Shown here one piece after another: positions 10,496 through 22,471 of a DNA stretch of 64,000 bases. The DNA lies in assembly GCF_000002595.2 (NCBI RefSeq), contig NC_057015.1:4805955-4869954 (forward strand), in the 5' to 3' direction. Made by a program: the position numbers and the translations under genes. The stretch is from Chlamydomonas reinhardtii (taxonomy: Eukaryota > Chlorophyta > Chlorophyceae > Chlamydomonadales > Chlamydomonadaceae). The stretch's first letter is position 1, and each line of letters begins with the position of its first letter. The notes under the pieces are model-generated. The model was not told the origin of the DNA. It worked only from the letters and a program-made list of their open reading frames with translations, and did not search any database.

Positions 10496-12882
10496 ATGGA
10501 AGGTCTGAAGATTACTATTAAAGGCTGGCAAGACGGGGAGCGGTTCGCGCGAAGTCTGCAACCTGACGAGCCCACGGATCGATGGACCTTGCATGCAGCT
10601 GAGGAGTTGACACTGGAATTTGATGAGGGAAAGACGGTTACTATACAGCAGGAGGTGCGTAGGGTTGCGGCGGCTGTTCAGGTACCCAGTCGGCGGCGGG
10701 CAGGGCGACCATAGACGGGGCACGCGTGCCCGTCTGTCTCGCACCCCTGCACCGCCGAATGGCGCGGAAGGTATCATAGTCGCGCACAACCCTAGATTTA
10801 CCTCGGCTGCGTGCATGTGTCCGGCCAGGAAAGCAGCTACTGCCATCAGGGATGGTGCGGCGGCGAAAGGCCGCTTTGCCAGGGTCGATGTGCTGCGTGC
10901 GGCTGCGAGGCCGCGCTGCGCATTGCTGGCTTCCGCATACGGGAGGCCAAGACTGGAGTTATTGAAGCAGACTTCCGGGTCCGAGCAGGAGAATGCCATG
11001 TCTGCAGCGGTGCCACGGTCCATGCGACGTCACTTACCCTCACGGGACTCCCGTTCGTCGGGCCCCCGTTCCCCCGCCTTCACCTCGAACCGCAGCCCAA
11101 AAAGATCAATGCGACGCGCATAGGCGTGGGGGCGGTGTGCTGGGAGGGCGAGCTCTTCCTCGCCACCTACCTAGGTGAGTGGTCGGCGGGAGGTAGATCT
11201 GACCTGCGCACGGGCCAGTGGAGTCCGCGATGGGGATGAACATGGGTTATGACCTCCCGCCTGCCCACGCTCCCGCCTCCGATGACGCAGCCTCACTGCC
11301 TGCGTACCGATACATCGGCGCTCGGGTGGTGGAGCTGGGCGCGGGACCGGGGCTGGTCGGCATCATGTTGGCCAAGATGGGAGCCAAGGTGGGCGCGGGG
11401 TGGAGCGTGTGGGCGGTGAGAATGAAACCCACAAGGTTGGAGCGCGACGCGGATACAGGATCGGGAGAAGAATGGTGGTTATGGCGATTCTGCACGCTAG
11501 AGGAACATGGTTGGTGGCGCACGTACATGGAAGCGCATAATGGCAGCGCCAGCCTTCCTCGTGTGAGCCAAGGCTGCCATGCCTGCCATGGCTGTTGCTG
11601 CAGGTGCACGTGACGGACATCGCCAAGGTGCTTCCCATCGTGGAGGGCAACCTCACATGTGAGGGGCGGGCGGTGTCGGCCGTGCGGTGGGGGGCGCGGC
11701 GCAGTGGGGCGAGGCGGGGCAGAGGTCGGTGTGCTGCTGCGCACACACCTACCTGCTGGGGATCTGATGCTGGGTTACTGACACTGGTAATGCTGAAGAA
11801 CGGAGCAGTCTCGTGCGTGCTTTATTATGCAACACATCTGATGTTACAGCCCTACAAACACTTTATGTGGCCCCGCGGTGGCTGCAGCCAACGGCGTGTC
11901 GCTGGCGCAGCGGCGCGGCGCGGCGGAGGGCTATGCCGTGGCCGAGGAGCTGGAGTGGGGGGCGCCGGGCTACGAGGCCGCTGTGGCGCGGCTGGCTAGC
12001 GACCCGGTGGACTGGGTGGTGGCGGCGGACTGCTGCTACATCGACCAGGTGGGTGGGAGGCCTGCGGGTGGGGTGGGGCGGTGGAGTGGGGCGGTGCACC
12101 GGTAGTAATCTCAGAAGCAGCAACTCCAATCCACTTGGGCGGACATGAATGCTGCGTGGCGCGGGCCTGGGTTTTGGGGGTCACTGCGTGTGTCGCCGTC
12201 GCGGCCCCTTTGAGGACACACCCGCTTTGCATTGCTGCATGACGGCCCTGCGGCCCCGCCCTGTGTGGGCCTGTCGCTTTCGGCGCCCCTTGGCGACTGA
12301 CCAGTGGCTGCATGCGCTCGCCTGCCCGGCAGGAGGGCACCAGCCCCAGCACGCCGCACTTCGTCAACACCTGCGCGCTGCTGTGCGGGCCAACGACAAG
12401 ATGCCTGGTGTGCTTCGAGGTGCGTCCTCGGCCGGCATTCTATGAATGACACTCCTTGTGAGACTTCACCTTTGCTTCTTCGCTTGACTCTTGCAGCTCC
12501 GCTCGTCAGAGGTACAACGGGTGTTTGTGGAGGAGTCCAAAAAGGCGTTCGCAAAGGTGCGCCGCTTTCCTCGCTCGGGTTGACGGCGCCAGCACAGTCG
12601 CCCCTTCCCCCCAAAGCCGCTTGCCTCCGGGCTACGACTGGCCAGTGCTGCAGCCCTCCTGTCCTCACATTTACCCCAACACACCCCTCGATGCCCGGCT
12701 TATATCGTCTCCATGTGTGCCTCTCTGGTGCCGCTGTGTGCACGTGTGCGCGCGGCCGCCTCCTGCCGCAGGTGGAGCGGCTGCCGCCCCACAGCCTGCC
12801 CAAGCCCTGCCAGGTGGAGCACATTCTGCTGTACGAGCTCAGCGGCGTGCTGGCGGGCCGGCCGCGGCCGCCGCCGGTGTGA
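10496..12882 (+). CDS. METTL21-family (seven-beta-strand) protein methyltransferase
   Basis: Eight exons (10496-10654, 11096-11174, 11291-11388, 11604-11658, 11888-12048, 12333-12419, 12497-12556, 12772-12882) give 269 residues. The N-terminal strand FDEGKTVTIQQE is followed by IGVGAVCWEGELFLATYL, the counterpart of the (T)GxxxWxxxxxLxxYL lead-in of METTL21 enzymes. Motif I is RVVELGAGPGLVGIML and the post-I acid lies in VHVTDI. The family D-x-x-Y-type block is DWVVAADCCYID. SAM-binding residues appear intact, so an active lysine or related protein methyltransferase is likely; the substrate is unknown. There is no clear targeting peptide, suggesting a cytosolic protein. It shares a 131-bp divergent promoter with the plastid SET protein. 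Exon 2 was placed by phase and family similarity and is the least certain junction. Confidence 0.85.
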
Positions 12883-13919
12883 GCGGCGGGTTGCAGGGGG
12901 GGGCATGGGGTTGCTCGGCTGTGGCATGGCAGGGGCGGGACCGCATGATAGCTGGCTGCTGCAGGGGTGGACCTGCATCGGGGGCGCACAGACGCGTGGG
13001 CGGCAATGCAGGAAGACGGTTGACAGACTGGCTTAACGACTGGTTTAGGGCATGCAGATGCAGGTTCAGGCTGTTGTCACCGGTGGGGCAGCCGGGCAGG
13101 ATATGTGTGGTAGGAGGCTCTTGGCGCCTGCGTGCCCCATGACGTGTTTGGTCGAGGCGCTTGATACGTGATGTGTGGACATAGTGGCGCTCACAAGGCC
13201 GTGTGTGCAGTTCAGGAGGAGGTGTGAGGAGAGTGTGGGCGGAACGCCCCAAGTTCCAGACGGGATGAGAGGCACGGCGGTGGCGCCGTCAGCCCACCAA
13301 CACGGCCAGTGCCACCAACACGGCCAGTTGTCATTGCCAATGCAATCCCTGTTCGAGACAGCGCTGGGCCCTAACTTAATAGCGTTCCTGGCAAAATTGC
13401 ATAAGCCGTCTCCCGCCTCAGATCTGTTGGACAACTCCAACGCCCTTTCAGTCTCCTTAGAAACTCATGTTATCGGGTGTGGAACCTCGTCCTCGTGTGC
13501 AAGGCACCGCTCCTGCCGCACACCGGTTCACGTGTGCTTTCAAAAGGCAGAACCCCAGCTACCCCCAGCACCCCCAGCTACCCCAGGCAGCTTAGAACTC
13601 CAAAGCTGCCCCATCCATCAAGCCTCAACACCATCTCGCCTCACATACGGTACCCGTTACTACTAAGTGAATGACAATAGCGTAATCTGGCCACGTCCTT
13701 AACCATATCCGAATTCCAGCCCCGACGTCCCGAAGTGCGGCACACTGGGAGTGGGAGGCATAAGCACTCATAAATGCAGCCCTTGTTAACTGAAGAGGAC
13801 TGGTGACTGGTGACACGCACAATCAGTTGCAGTACATCAAAGTCTAGCCCCCAGCACCTGCAGCTACCTCATAAGCTACTCAACTGTTGGTTTGTCTGCA
13901 ACTCTCCGGTCTACGCCGC
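12883..13919. other. Convergent intergenic region, no gene seen
   Basis: About 1 kb lies between the stops of the methyltransferase (+) and hydrolase (-) genes. Small repeats such as caccaacacggccagt (twice near 13295-13325) occur. No coding segment is supported. Confidence 0.5.
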
Positions 13920-16900
13920 CTATGCTGCGTCCACCGCAGGAGAGGTACCACCACCCGCAAGCCCTCCTGCGTCCCCCGCGTCAACCTCCGCGCCGCCACT
14001 CGCCGCCTGTTCCTCCTCCTCCCCACTCCGCCCCACCGCCTGCTCCGGCTGCACCTCCACGCCGCTGCCCTTGCCCCTGCCCTGCTCGCTGCCTTGGCCC
14101 TCCTGCATGCCGAAGTGCCTCCTCAGGAACGCCGTCATGCGCTCCGACGCCGCCTTCAGGTGCTCGCCCCCGTAGGCGCTGAAATGGTCACACGGCAGCT
14201 CCAAATACTCGGCGCCGCCGCCAGGCGCCGCCGCCGCCGCCGCGCGCACGGCGGCGGCGGGGCACAGCGAGTCCTGGGCCGCGGACACGAACAGCAGCGG
14301 CACACCAGCCAGTCGCTCCAGTGACGTAATGGGGCGGTAGGAGGACGTCTCCAGCGCCACGCGCGCCAGCACCAGCGGCCGCCAGCCACCCTGGAAGAGG
14401 GGAGGGCGCGGGGGGTTACATTCATGATTATTTAAGAGGTGAAGGCGTAGCCAGGAACAGTATCATAGCAGACGCGTTGTTAAAGATGTTCGTGAAGTCC
14501 AGGGGGGAGGGCGTGTGCGTGCATGTGTGCAAAGGCTACAGGGTGACGTGAGCGTGACCGCGTGGGCTACGTGAGCTTGTGGACTCGCCTACTGCACTGG
14601 GTGCCCCAGCCCACCCAGCGGGGGCGAAGGCACCAGCTTGTGCAGCATGCAGATGTCTCTGCCGGTGCAGGCAGCGCGACCCCACACGGCACACATCCGC
14701 ACAGCCCCCACCTGATACTCCTTGGGGTGCTTTGAGAAGTAGGCTGCGATCTCCGCGGGCTGCAGCTGCATCAGCGCCAGCTCGCCCGGCGCCCCCAGCA
14801 GCTTCACGTACGCCGGCGTCAGCAGCGGCGCCGCCGCCGCACGCAGCCACGACACCGCTTCCGCCGCCGCCGGCCGCAGCGCCGCCAGCAGCCGCTCAAC
14901 CGCCGCCGCCGGCGAATCCGAGGCAGCCGCCTTGGCCTTGGTGACGGGGGCGGTGGATGCGGTGGCGGGCGGGGCGAGGGCGGCCTCAAGGCGGTCCAGC
15001 CCAGTCGCGGCGGCGGCACGCAGCTTGTCGTGTGCGGCGGCCGCCAGCAGGCGCAGCACGGCGGGCAGGCCGCGTGTGCGCAGGTTGGCCTTGGCGTTCT
15101 CCATGCCGTCCAGGTGCGGGACCTGCGGCACAAGGGTGTGAGCGGGGTTGTCGATATGATAAGCATGCGAGCCAAGGAATGAGGAGCCACCCGGAAGACA
15201 TGGGGGTCTGCAAGGGCCCAGGGGATAGCTGGAATAGAGAGGCAAGTCCGCGCCGACCACTCCTCTCACACCAGCGAAGGGGGCGTGGAAAGCGAGCACT
15301 GCCAGCAACCGAGCGCAGATGGTGGAAGGCGAGCTCCCGTCCACAATCAAGGCACCAGAGAGGGCTGCGGGTCATGCTGTACAGTTCCCAGGCGAGTGCA
15401 AGTGCGGACCCGCACATGCAACCGCTCGGCCACGCAGACTCAACAAACGCACATTCAAGTGCGAGCCGCTCTACCTCCCAGCCTGCAACCGCCCTACCTC
15501 CCAGGCTGCACCCACTACCCGCCACCCGCCACGCACCATGGACACGATGCTGCGCACGTGGCCCGGCGGCAGATCGGCCGCCGTCACCAGCACGTGTCCG
15601 CCCGCAAACGAGGTGCCCCTGCTCGTGTTGCGGAGTACCGGCATGTGAGCGGTGGCACATTCTTGGCAAGGCATTTGGCAAGGGGTGCCGCATGGTAGGT
15701 GTGCGCGACTGGGAGTTGCTTGTGCAGGTGTCGCTCATACACACGACACACACGACCTGTGCTTCCGGCGCTTCCTTTCTGCGTTAGGCGCGAACCTGCA
15801 CCCGGTAGCCGCAGGCCACTCACCAAAGGGACACCTGCAATCACCCACCAGGCAGCGTAGCAGCAGCAGCAGCACACGGTGTAAGCACACGTTGTAAGCA
15901 CACGGTGACTGTGCCAGCCCAGCACCGCAAACAAAGGAGCACCCCATCAGCTGGCCCATACACTAACCCACCCACACCGTTTTCCTCCCTCTGTGCCCTT
16001 CAGGACTGCCACCCTAGTGCTCTGACTCATCCACGCCGTTTTGCTTTCAGACACACCTCAGATCCACTCACCCGGTCTGTGTCATACTGGGATCCCAGGC
16101 CACCGCCCTGCAACAAAGGGCCAACAACACACGCACCGTGTGTTCAGCAGCGCGCCGGCGTGTGACGGGCCGTAACGGGGGCAAGCGACACCCACACAAG
16201 ACAACATGCAGCCCACAGCCCACCACTACCAGGGCACACGCGTGGGGCCCTCACCTTGACAAAGGCCAGCGCCGCCCGCCAGTCCTCCACGTGGCGCCGC
16301 GGCGACACCCAGTGCCGCGGCTCGCCGTCGCTGCCGCCGAACGTGCGGTAGTCAAACACCAGCACAGCCATGCCTGTGTTTGTGTGTGTTTGTGTTTGTG
16401 TGTGCGTGTGCATGTGTGTGCACAGGGAGGCTTATGCCTCATGCAGTCCTGCGCAGGCGAAGGCACGCCTTACGCGTGCCGCCCACCACGGCACGAAACC
16501 AGCAGCCCAGCGCCTATCCGCCGCCTGCGCCATGCCACGCACGGCTCCCTCCACCCTGCCACCAGGGCCTGCGCCCCCAGCACGCACCCGCCCGTGCGAA
16601 GGGGTCGGCGTAGCGGTGCAGGCCCAGGTCCTTCTGTGCGCCCAGCCCGTGCGCCATGACGACCACAGGGTGCGGCGCTGCGGAGGGCGCAAGCGGGGCA
16701 GAGCAGCCCGTGGCCGACATGCAGGTGTGTATGACAGCACAAGGGGGGGGGGGAGCATGCGTGTCATGAAAAGAATAAGGGACAAGCTCTGACACGGCGT
16801 GTGTGTGCGCGGCATGGCCAAGCGCACAAAGCCGCAAGGCGGCGCAGCAGGCCCAGCCGGCCGCGCGCGGCGCTCAACAGAAGGCGGCGGCGCGCTCCCC

Positions 16901-17330
16901 GACCCACAATGTGGCATTGTGCTTGCGCAGCGCAGCCCTGTAGCCCGCCTCCATCACCTGTCAAGGCCCTGCTCCCGATCCCGCCTATTTGTTGCCAGCT
17001 TCACACCATCAGCCCCCGCCCAACCCGCCTGGACCAGTTCACAGGCGGCCCTGTCCCTTGATCTCGCCGCCTCTCTCCCTGCCCCTACTCACCCTGGCCC
17101 TGTGCGGGCGTGTAGAGCCACGCCTCACATGCCGTGCCGCTGCTGTTGAAGTGCAGCGTGGTGCGGGAGTACGGCAGGCCGGAGCCCGCCCCGGGGGAGA
17201 GCGGCCGGGCGTCGGGGGTGAGGGAGGTGTTGCGCACCAGCGGCGTGTGGACCAGCTCCTTCTCGTACGGCAGAGTGGCCAGAATGGCCGCCACCGCCGC
17301 CAGCACCGCCACCAAGAAACCCGCCGCCAT
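13920..17330 (-). CDS. Membrane-anchored alpha/beta hydrolase
   Basis: Eight exons (17330-17093, 16677-16588, 16373-16255, 16107-16072, 15834-15824, 15618-15537, 15122-14712, 14390-13920) give 485 residues. The N-terminus (MAAGFLVAVLAAVAAILATL) is a signal anchor or signal peptide. The fold landmarks are the oxyanion segment VVMAHGLGAQKD, VLVFDYRTFGGSDGEP, the nucleophile elbow WGTSFAGG, an acid in SAAQDSLCP and the His in PCDHFSAYGG, so a full Ser-Asp-His triad can be drawn. A long Ala-rich helical region between elbow and acid looks like a large cap domain. The last 60 residues are acidic and low-complexity. The strand entering the nucleophile elbow (VSLW) is encoded by an 11-nt exon whose phase fits both neighbours. 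The family covers esterases, lipases and thioesterases, so the substrate is not predictable. Confidence 0.85.
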
Positions 17331-17947
17331 GGCTGGAGTAGGGGTTCCTGGGGCGCCGAGGTGACGGGCCTAGTCCCTGCGCATGAAGAGACGGGGTCTC
17401 AAGGTGGTGCGAGCGGTTGGCGGTCGGCTGTGGGAAGCGGGACCCGGCGAGGTCGAGCGTTGGAAGCCCGCTGCGGGACCAATTACTTCCCAAACCTGCT
17501 TAAGCTCAGTGACCAGCACCGCACCCACCGCTATTAGGCCGAGAGCTGCAGAAGGCGCCTTGCCAGACCAGTCAGCTAAGCTCGCACTCGCTCGCACTTC
17601 GGACGGGTGGTATGTCGATAGATGCCGTTCCCGTGCTGGTAATGGGCGATATAGACTGAGGTCGAGTGATGCATGCACTTGTGTGCAGCCCTGAGCCTCG
17701 CCATTGGCGAAATCGGTTGCCGCGATCAAGAACTCGCCTTTCGTCGCCTGAGGCATCCATAAATCAACCGCGGTTTGACAAATCATTCAATCCAATCACA
17801 GTGAATTCATCGCCGTTGCCATCCACGCGACAAGTCCCAATGGAGATGTTGCATCGCTGTTTCCGAGTCCGGGCGAACGCTGGCCTGCCGGCGCAACGGG
17901 GGTGAGCCACAACGAGCCGATCCAACACAGATGAGCGTCATCCTGTC
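17331..17947. promoter_or_regulatory. Divergent intergenic region between hydrolase and sirtuin genes
   Basis: About 600 bp that should hold both promoters and 5' UTRs. No coding segment or clear element was recognised. The right edge is approximate because the sirtuin start is uncertain. Confidence 0.45.
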
Positions 17948-20900
17948 ATGTCGGCTCAGTGCACCTCAAGCCTGGCGCGGCGCCGCACGCTTCCCCTGCT
18001 TGTGGCCTCTTTCGCCGCCACACCGGACGCACACCAGACAGCTGCTTGGACACCGCAAGCCGTGACGCTGCTCAATCCCAACCCCTTCACACACACCCCT
18101 TTCTATACGCAGGTGGCAGGCCGTCGGACCCGCGCTCCATGCCCGCAGCAGCCCCGGCCAGGGTGACGTGTGCCCGGGGGCGGCGGCGGCGCTTCGTGGC
18201 GTTGCTGCGTCAGCTTTGGCGGCGGCAGCCGCCCCCGCCGCCCCGCCGGCCGACGCGCGCGCTTTGGACGAGCTGGCTGACATCATCCACGGCAGCAGCA
18301 GGCTCGTGGTGCTGACCGGCGCCGGCTGCAGCACGGAGTCAGGTGGGTGGGTGGGGCGGGGGCAAGGGGTGGCGGCATGGGCGGGGAGGGGCGAGGAGGA
18401 ATCGCGGGCAAGGGAGCGGGGCGAGTGTAAATTTGGCCAACCCCACCTCTACTGCCTTCACGCTTTTATGATTTTATGACCGCTCTGCCTTGCTCAACCC
18501 CTCGCCCAGGCGTTCCCGACTACCGCTCTCCCCAGGGCGCCTACTCCACCGGCTTCAAGCCCATGACGCACCAGCAGTTCCTGGCCTCCCCCGCCAACAG
18601 GGCCAGGTACTGGGCCAGGTCCTTCTACGGTGAGAGCAGGCGGGCGGGCAAGCCGCGGCGGGGGTTGCGGGGAGTGGGGGTTGCAGAGGGCATTCGAGTG
18701 CATCGCTACCGGAAAGCTTGTGTACGCTGAGGGTGGAGCGGCGGGGAGTGAAACGGGAGGGCGGGTGGTGCGAGCTGGTAGGTAGGGTTACAACTACTAC
18801 GCAGCTGTGAGATGGTCCTGGAGCCGGAGGATCCTGATGCACATGTTTACAGACTGTCTGTGAATCTGCCGGGTCCCGCCGGGTCAGCCCCCGCCTCTGA
18901 CACGCACGGCCACGTCGCCCACGCCGGCACACCGGCTTGCAGGCTGGCCGCGCTTCTCCGCCACCCAGCCCAACTCGGCACACGTGGCGCTGGCGGAGCT
19001 GGAACAGCGGGTGAGCGGCCCGGTCGTGGTGCTTGAGGAATAAGTTTAGCGCGGGCGAACTGCAACCCCGTGAGTGCGTGGGCGTGAGCTCCAACGTGCT
19101 GGTCCTGTCGCGCGCACACTTGAGTATGGCGTGCGCTGAGCCCCGGTCCCTCTTGTGCCGAATACCCGGCAACAGTGGGTTCGGTTAAGTTTGGGCTGGT
19201 ATCTACAACTATTTTCATCCGCACTACCCTACGGCGGTACAGAAACACACAGGGCAAGGGCAAGGTTTCGAAGCGCGTGGGAGCCCCTTCCGTTGGCTCA
19301 GTCCACGGCCGGGGGCAGGCCGCCGAACTTAAGGACATAATTGTCAAACATTCTGGCGCCCTTCCGAAACTTAAAAACATAATATTAATTCCAGCATTTC
19401 GGAAGCGCCTTTCCGAAATTTCGAACGCCCAAACCTTTATAGCACTACGGTACCTTACTCCCGCTGCCGCTCTCTCCCCCACCACTACCAGGGCTGGGTT
19501 CAGGGCCTCATCACCCAGAACGTGGACCGGCTCCACACCGCCGCCGGCAGCCGCAACGTCATCGAGCTGCACGGCTCGTCGCACGAGTGAGTGGCGGCCG
19601 TTTACATTGGCGGCGGCCTGAGGCACCGAACGCGTTGGACAGGCAGGGGTGTGCAGGGGCTTGGGTGGACGTGTGTACAACGGCGATGGTGCAAGGTGCT
19701 TGCCTGGGAGGGCACACCGCGCCTCACAAGCCTCACAACATGCGCTTACATCCACCTACTTCAACACTTCACACACTGTACGCGTGCCCTGCAAACCTGG
19801 CGCCCCACCCCACCCCCTGCGCAGCGTGATCTGCCTCGGCTGCGGCCGGCGCAGCTCGCGGCACGCCGTGCAGGCCCAGCTGGCGGCGCTCAACCCGGCG
19901 GCGGCGGCGCACGTGGCCCAGCTGGCGGCGGCGCCGCCGGACGTGCGGCGAGAGCGGGAGCAGGCACTGCGTGTGGGCACCAGCGGCGACGCCTTTCGTG
20001 TGGTGCGTCTCGTGTCAGCGAGCACGATCAAATGAACTAACGAGGACAGAGTAATTTGGGTGGAACGCATGCTTTAAACACTGGGCGTGTGCGCGCAGGC
20101 TGTTGCTCCCGCCACAAGCGCCAGCAGCGGCGCCGGCAGTAGCAGTGGGGCCGGCGGCGTGGGCCTGCAGCGGCCGGACGGGGATGTGGAGCTGGCGGAC
20201 GCAGGCGTGGGCTTCACACTGGCAACCTGCAGCGGCTGCGGCGACGGGCCGCTCAAACCGGACGTCGTATTCTTTGGCGACAACATCCCGCCCGAGCGCA
20301 AGGACAGGTGGGGGCAAAGAGACTGTCGCAGACATGCAGAAACCGGCTGCGGGCCGACGCGCGGTGCAGGTAGATGGGGAGTTCGAGCCCACGATGGAAT
20401 TTGTTCAGCGGCATCGGACAGAGCGCAATGCGTTGGAAGCATAGTAGCATCCGTGTCTTCTGGGCGACCTGGCAACTACAGCACTTTGCCAAATTGGCCC
20501 TTGCTTCACGCGCCTTGCTTGCGTTTTACATGCAAACTTCAACACACTCGTAGCTTATACAGTACGCTACTCGATCTGCTAGCTGTCAGAACGAGTTCGA
20601 AGGCAAGACATTGTTGACTTGCGCTTTGAACCGCGCGGCCTCAGCCGCCGTAAAGACTACTGACATACTCTTGGAGCATGTCCACGAGAACGGGGACCAG
20701 CACGTCCAAGCCACGAACCACGCGGACGACGCTTCCAAAACCCGCGCCCCTTCTCATCCACTGCAGTGCCAGCCACGCCCTTGGCATCAGCCGCCGCTGC
20801 CAATGCGGGTGCCGCCACCCGCTGCCTCCTCCTCGTCATCCGATCCCGATGCCGCCACCACAGCCTGCGCTGCATACTTCCTGAGCTGCCTCTTGAGATG

Positions 20901-21960
20901 GCTGCCAATGTCCATGACCTCCTTCTGCAGCTCCCCGCCACTCCTGTCTGGCGGCAACTCGCAGTCTAGCGCCTGCAAGTACTGGACTGCTTTGGCCCAG
21001 TTCAAGCGCTTGCCCTGACCCTGCTCCTCCAGCCATGCCAGCAGTGCAGACTTGGTCTGCCGCAGGTGGCAGCGCGGGCAGCGGCAGGGCCAAGGCCGCA
21101 GGCCAGCACCTTTGGTCACAGAAGACCAAGTCTGCACTGCTGGCATGGCTGGAGGAGCAGGGTCAGGGCAAGCGCTTGAACTGGGCCAAAGCAGTTCAGC
21201 ACTTGCAGGCGCTAGACTGCAAGTTGCCGCCAGACAAGACTTCGCGCCTCTTCTCTGCCCCGCACAGCAAGTCTAGTCTCTCACTCTCCCCAACATGTGG
21301 GTCTGCGACATGACCTGCTGCTTCTACTGCCGGTACTTGACGTTGCTGGTTTGTTGATGTCCCCGCGTCCAGGGCCGCGGATCTGGCTGGCGGCTGCGAC
21401 GCGCTGCTGGTGGTGGGGAGCAGCGTGCAGGTGTACAGCGCATTCCGCCTCGTGGAGGCCGCGCGGGGCGCTGGGGCGCGCGTGCTGATTGTCAACGTGG
21501 GGCCCACACGCGCCGACAAGCTGGCGGACTTCAAGGTGGGCAGGGGTGTATTGTGGGAAGCGGGCGGGGTCGATGGGCTGGGGCCAGGACGTGGGGCTAG
21601 GTCGTGTGCAGTCAGCCAGTCTCGTTGGTATGCAGAGGTCCTGTGTAGGCGGGGCCGCGTAGGTGGGGACTGTCGGCGGGGAGGTGTAGGCCGGGAGGTG
21701 AGGGCGGGGAGGTGAAAGCGGGGAGGTGTATGCGGGAGGTGTAGGCCGGGAGGTGAAGGCGGGGAGGTGAAGGCGGAGAGGTGAAGGCGGGGAGCTGGGT
21801 CCATGTGGCAGGAGCGCTGGAGGCTGACTGCTGCGCTGCGGTGGGATGGCCCCTCCCGGCTCCCCTCCCCTGGAACTGCACGCAGCTGGAGGCACGCGCT
21901 GGCGAGGTGCTGACGCGCCTGAGCCGTCACCCCCAGCTACTGCTTCCCCGACTCAGCTGA
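17948..21960 (+). CDS. Class II (SIRT4/SRT2-type) sirtuin deacylase
   Basis: The supported exons are 18113-18342, 18510-18629, 18943-19010, 19492-19586, 19825-20002, 20099-20307, 21373-21535 and 21886-21960. The motifs are GAGCSTESGVPDYRSPQGAY (NAD-binding loop), TQNVDRLHTAAGS with the catalytic His in IELHGSS, zinc pairs CLGC and CSGC, LKPDVVFFGDNIP, and LLVVGSSVQVYSAFRLVE. All catalytic and zinc residues are present, and the pattern is closest to SIRT4 and plant SRT2, which act in mitochondria or plastids. No ATG lies in frame in the 18113 exon. An 11-nt first exon at 17948-17958 would give 382 residues in phase, but this start is a guess. A Ser/Gly insert splits the zinc region. Introns are long; the one at 20308-21372 carries an inverted repeat. 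Confidence 0.85.
20945..21236. repeat. Long near-perfect inverted repeat (hairpin) in a sirtuin intron
   Basis: The left arm (about 20945-21060) and right arm (about 21121-21236) are reverse complements of one another with roughly four mismatches over 116 bp, separated by a loop of about 60 nt. The arm reads as coding sequence on the minus strand on the left and the plus strand on the right (ALLAWLEEQGQGKRLNWAKA in both), so it looks like a duplicated and inverted gene fragment. Minus-strand coding-like sequence continues leftward to about 20800 (VMDIGSHLKRQLRKYAAQAV) without a partner arm. Confidence 0.9.
21640..21805. repeat. Minisatellite GGCGGGGAGGTGAAG-type in the last sirtuin intron
   Basis: At least nine imperfect copies of a 12 to 18-bp G-rich unit ending in ggaggtga or ggaggtgta lie within intron 21536-21885. 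Long proline-rich frames on the opposite strand come from this repeat and are not genes. Confidence 0.8.
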
Positions 21961-22471
21961 AGTGCGGAGCTGCGCAACGCCGAGCTGCTCGCTCCAGAAG
22001 ACTCTACTCAAGGTGGGACCTGGCAGCAAATAGCTCTGTAAGTCCCCAAGCGGACTGGCTGATGGGCGAATGGGCGCGGAATGGTGACACCGGATGGGCG
22101 GATGGGCCGCATCACCGCATGGTCACTTGACATCAGGGCTCTCGATTCCACAGCAGCAGAGGCAAATTATTATATATTCCTTTACATCTAAACTACGTAC
22201 TACTTTTATCCGTTCTTTCTTGGACACGCGTGACGCGGTGCTAGAACTAGAAGTTAGCCCAGTTACTTGAAGCTAGCCCCCCATACGCCAGAGATTGTTG
22301 TGCTTTTATATTTGCTTGATCCTTCTAAAGCAGTCAGCGACCACCAGCTGACAGTAAAGGTCCACGGACATCAAGCTCGCCCGCGCTCCTGCCCAGCGCG
22401 GTGTGCTAGACCTAGACTGCTCGTTTGTTAGGCATTCAGCTTCAGCAACCACGGGAAAGCAGGGCAAGCAA
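21961..22471. other. Intergenic region between sirtuin and HAD genes
   Basis: This 511-bp stretch holds the sirtuin 3' UTR and the promoter and 5' UTR of the HAD gene. An AT-rich segment near 22160-22210 (aattattatatattccttt) stands out. No gene is seen. Confidence 0.5.
22037..22041 (+). promoter_or_regulatory. TGTAA polyadenylation signal of the sirtuin gene
   Basis: TGTAA, the usual volvocine polyadenylation signal, lies 77 nt after the sirtuin stop codon. Confidence 0.5.

Noticed and set aside
20308-21372. Complete DNA transposon in the sirtuin intron
   Set aside because: No transposase, terminal inverted repeats at the outer ends or target-site duplication were found; only the internal inverted repeat is supported.
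21281-21930. Long Pro/Ser-rich minus-strand frames
   Set aside because: They come from the G-rich minisatellite in the last sirtuin intron and lack any conserved segment.
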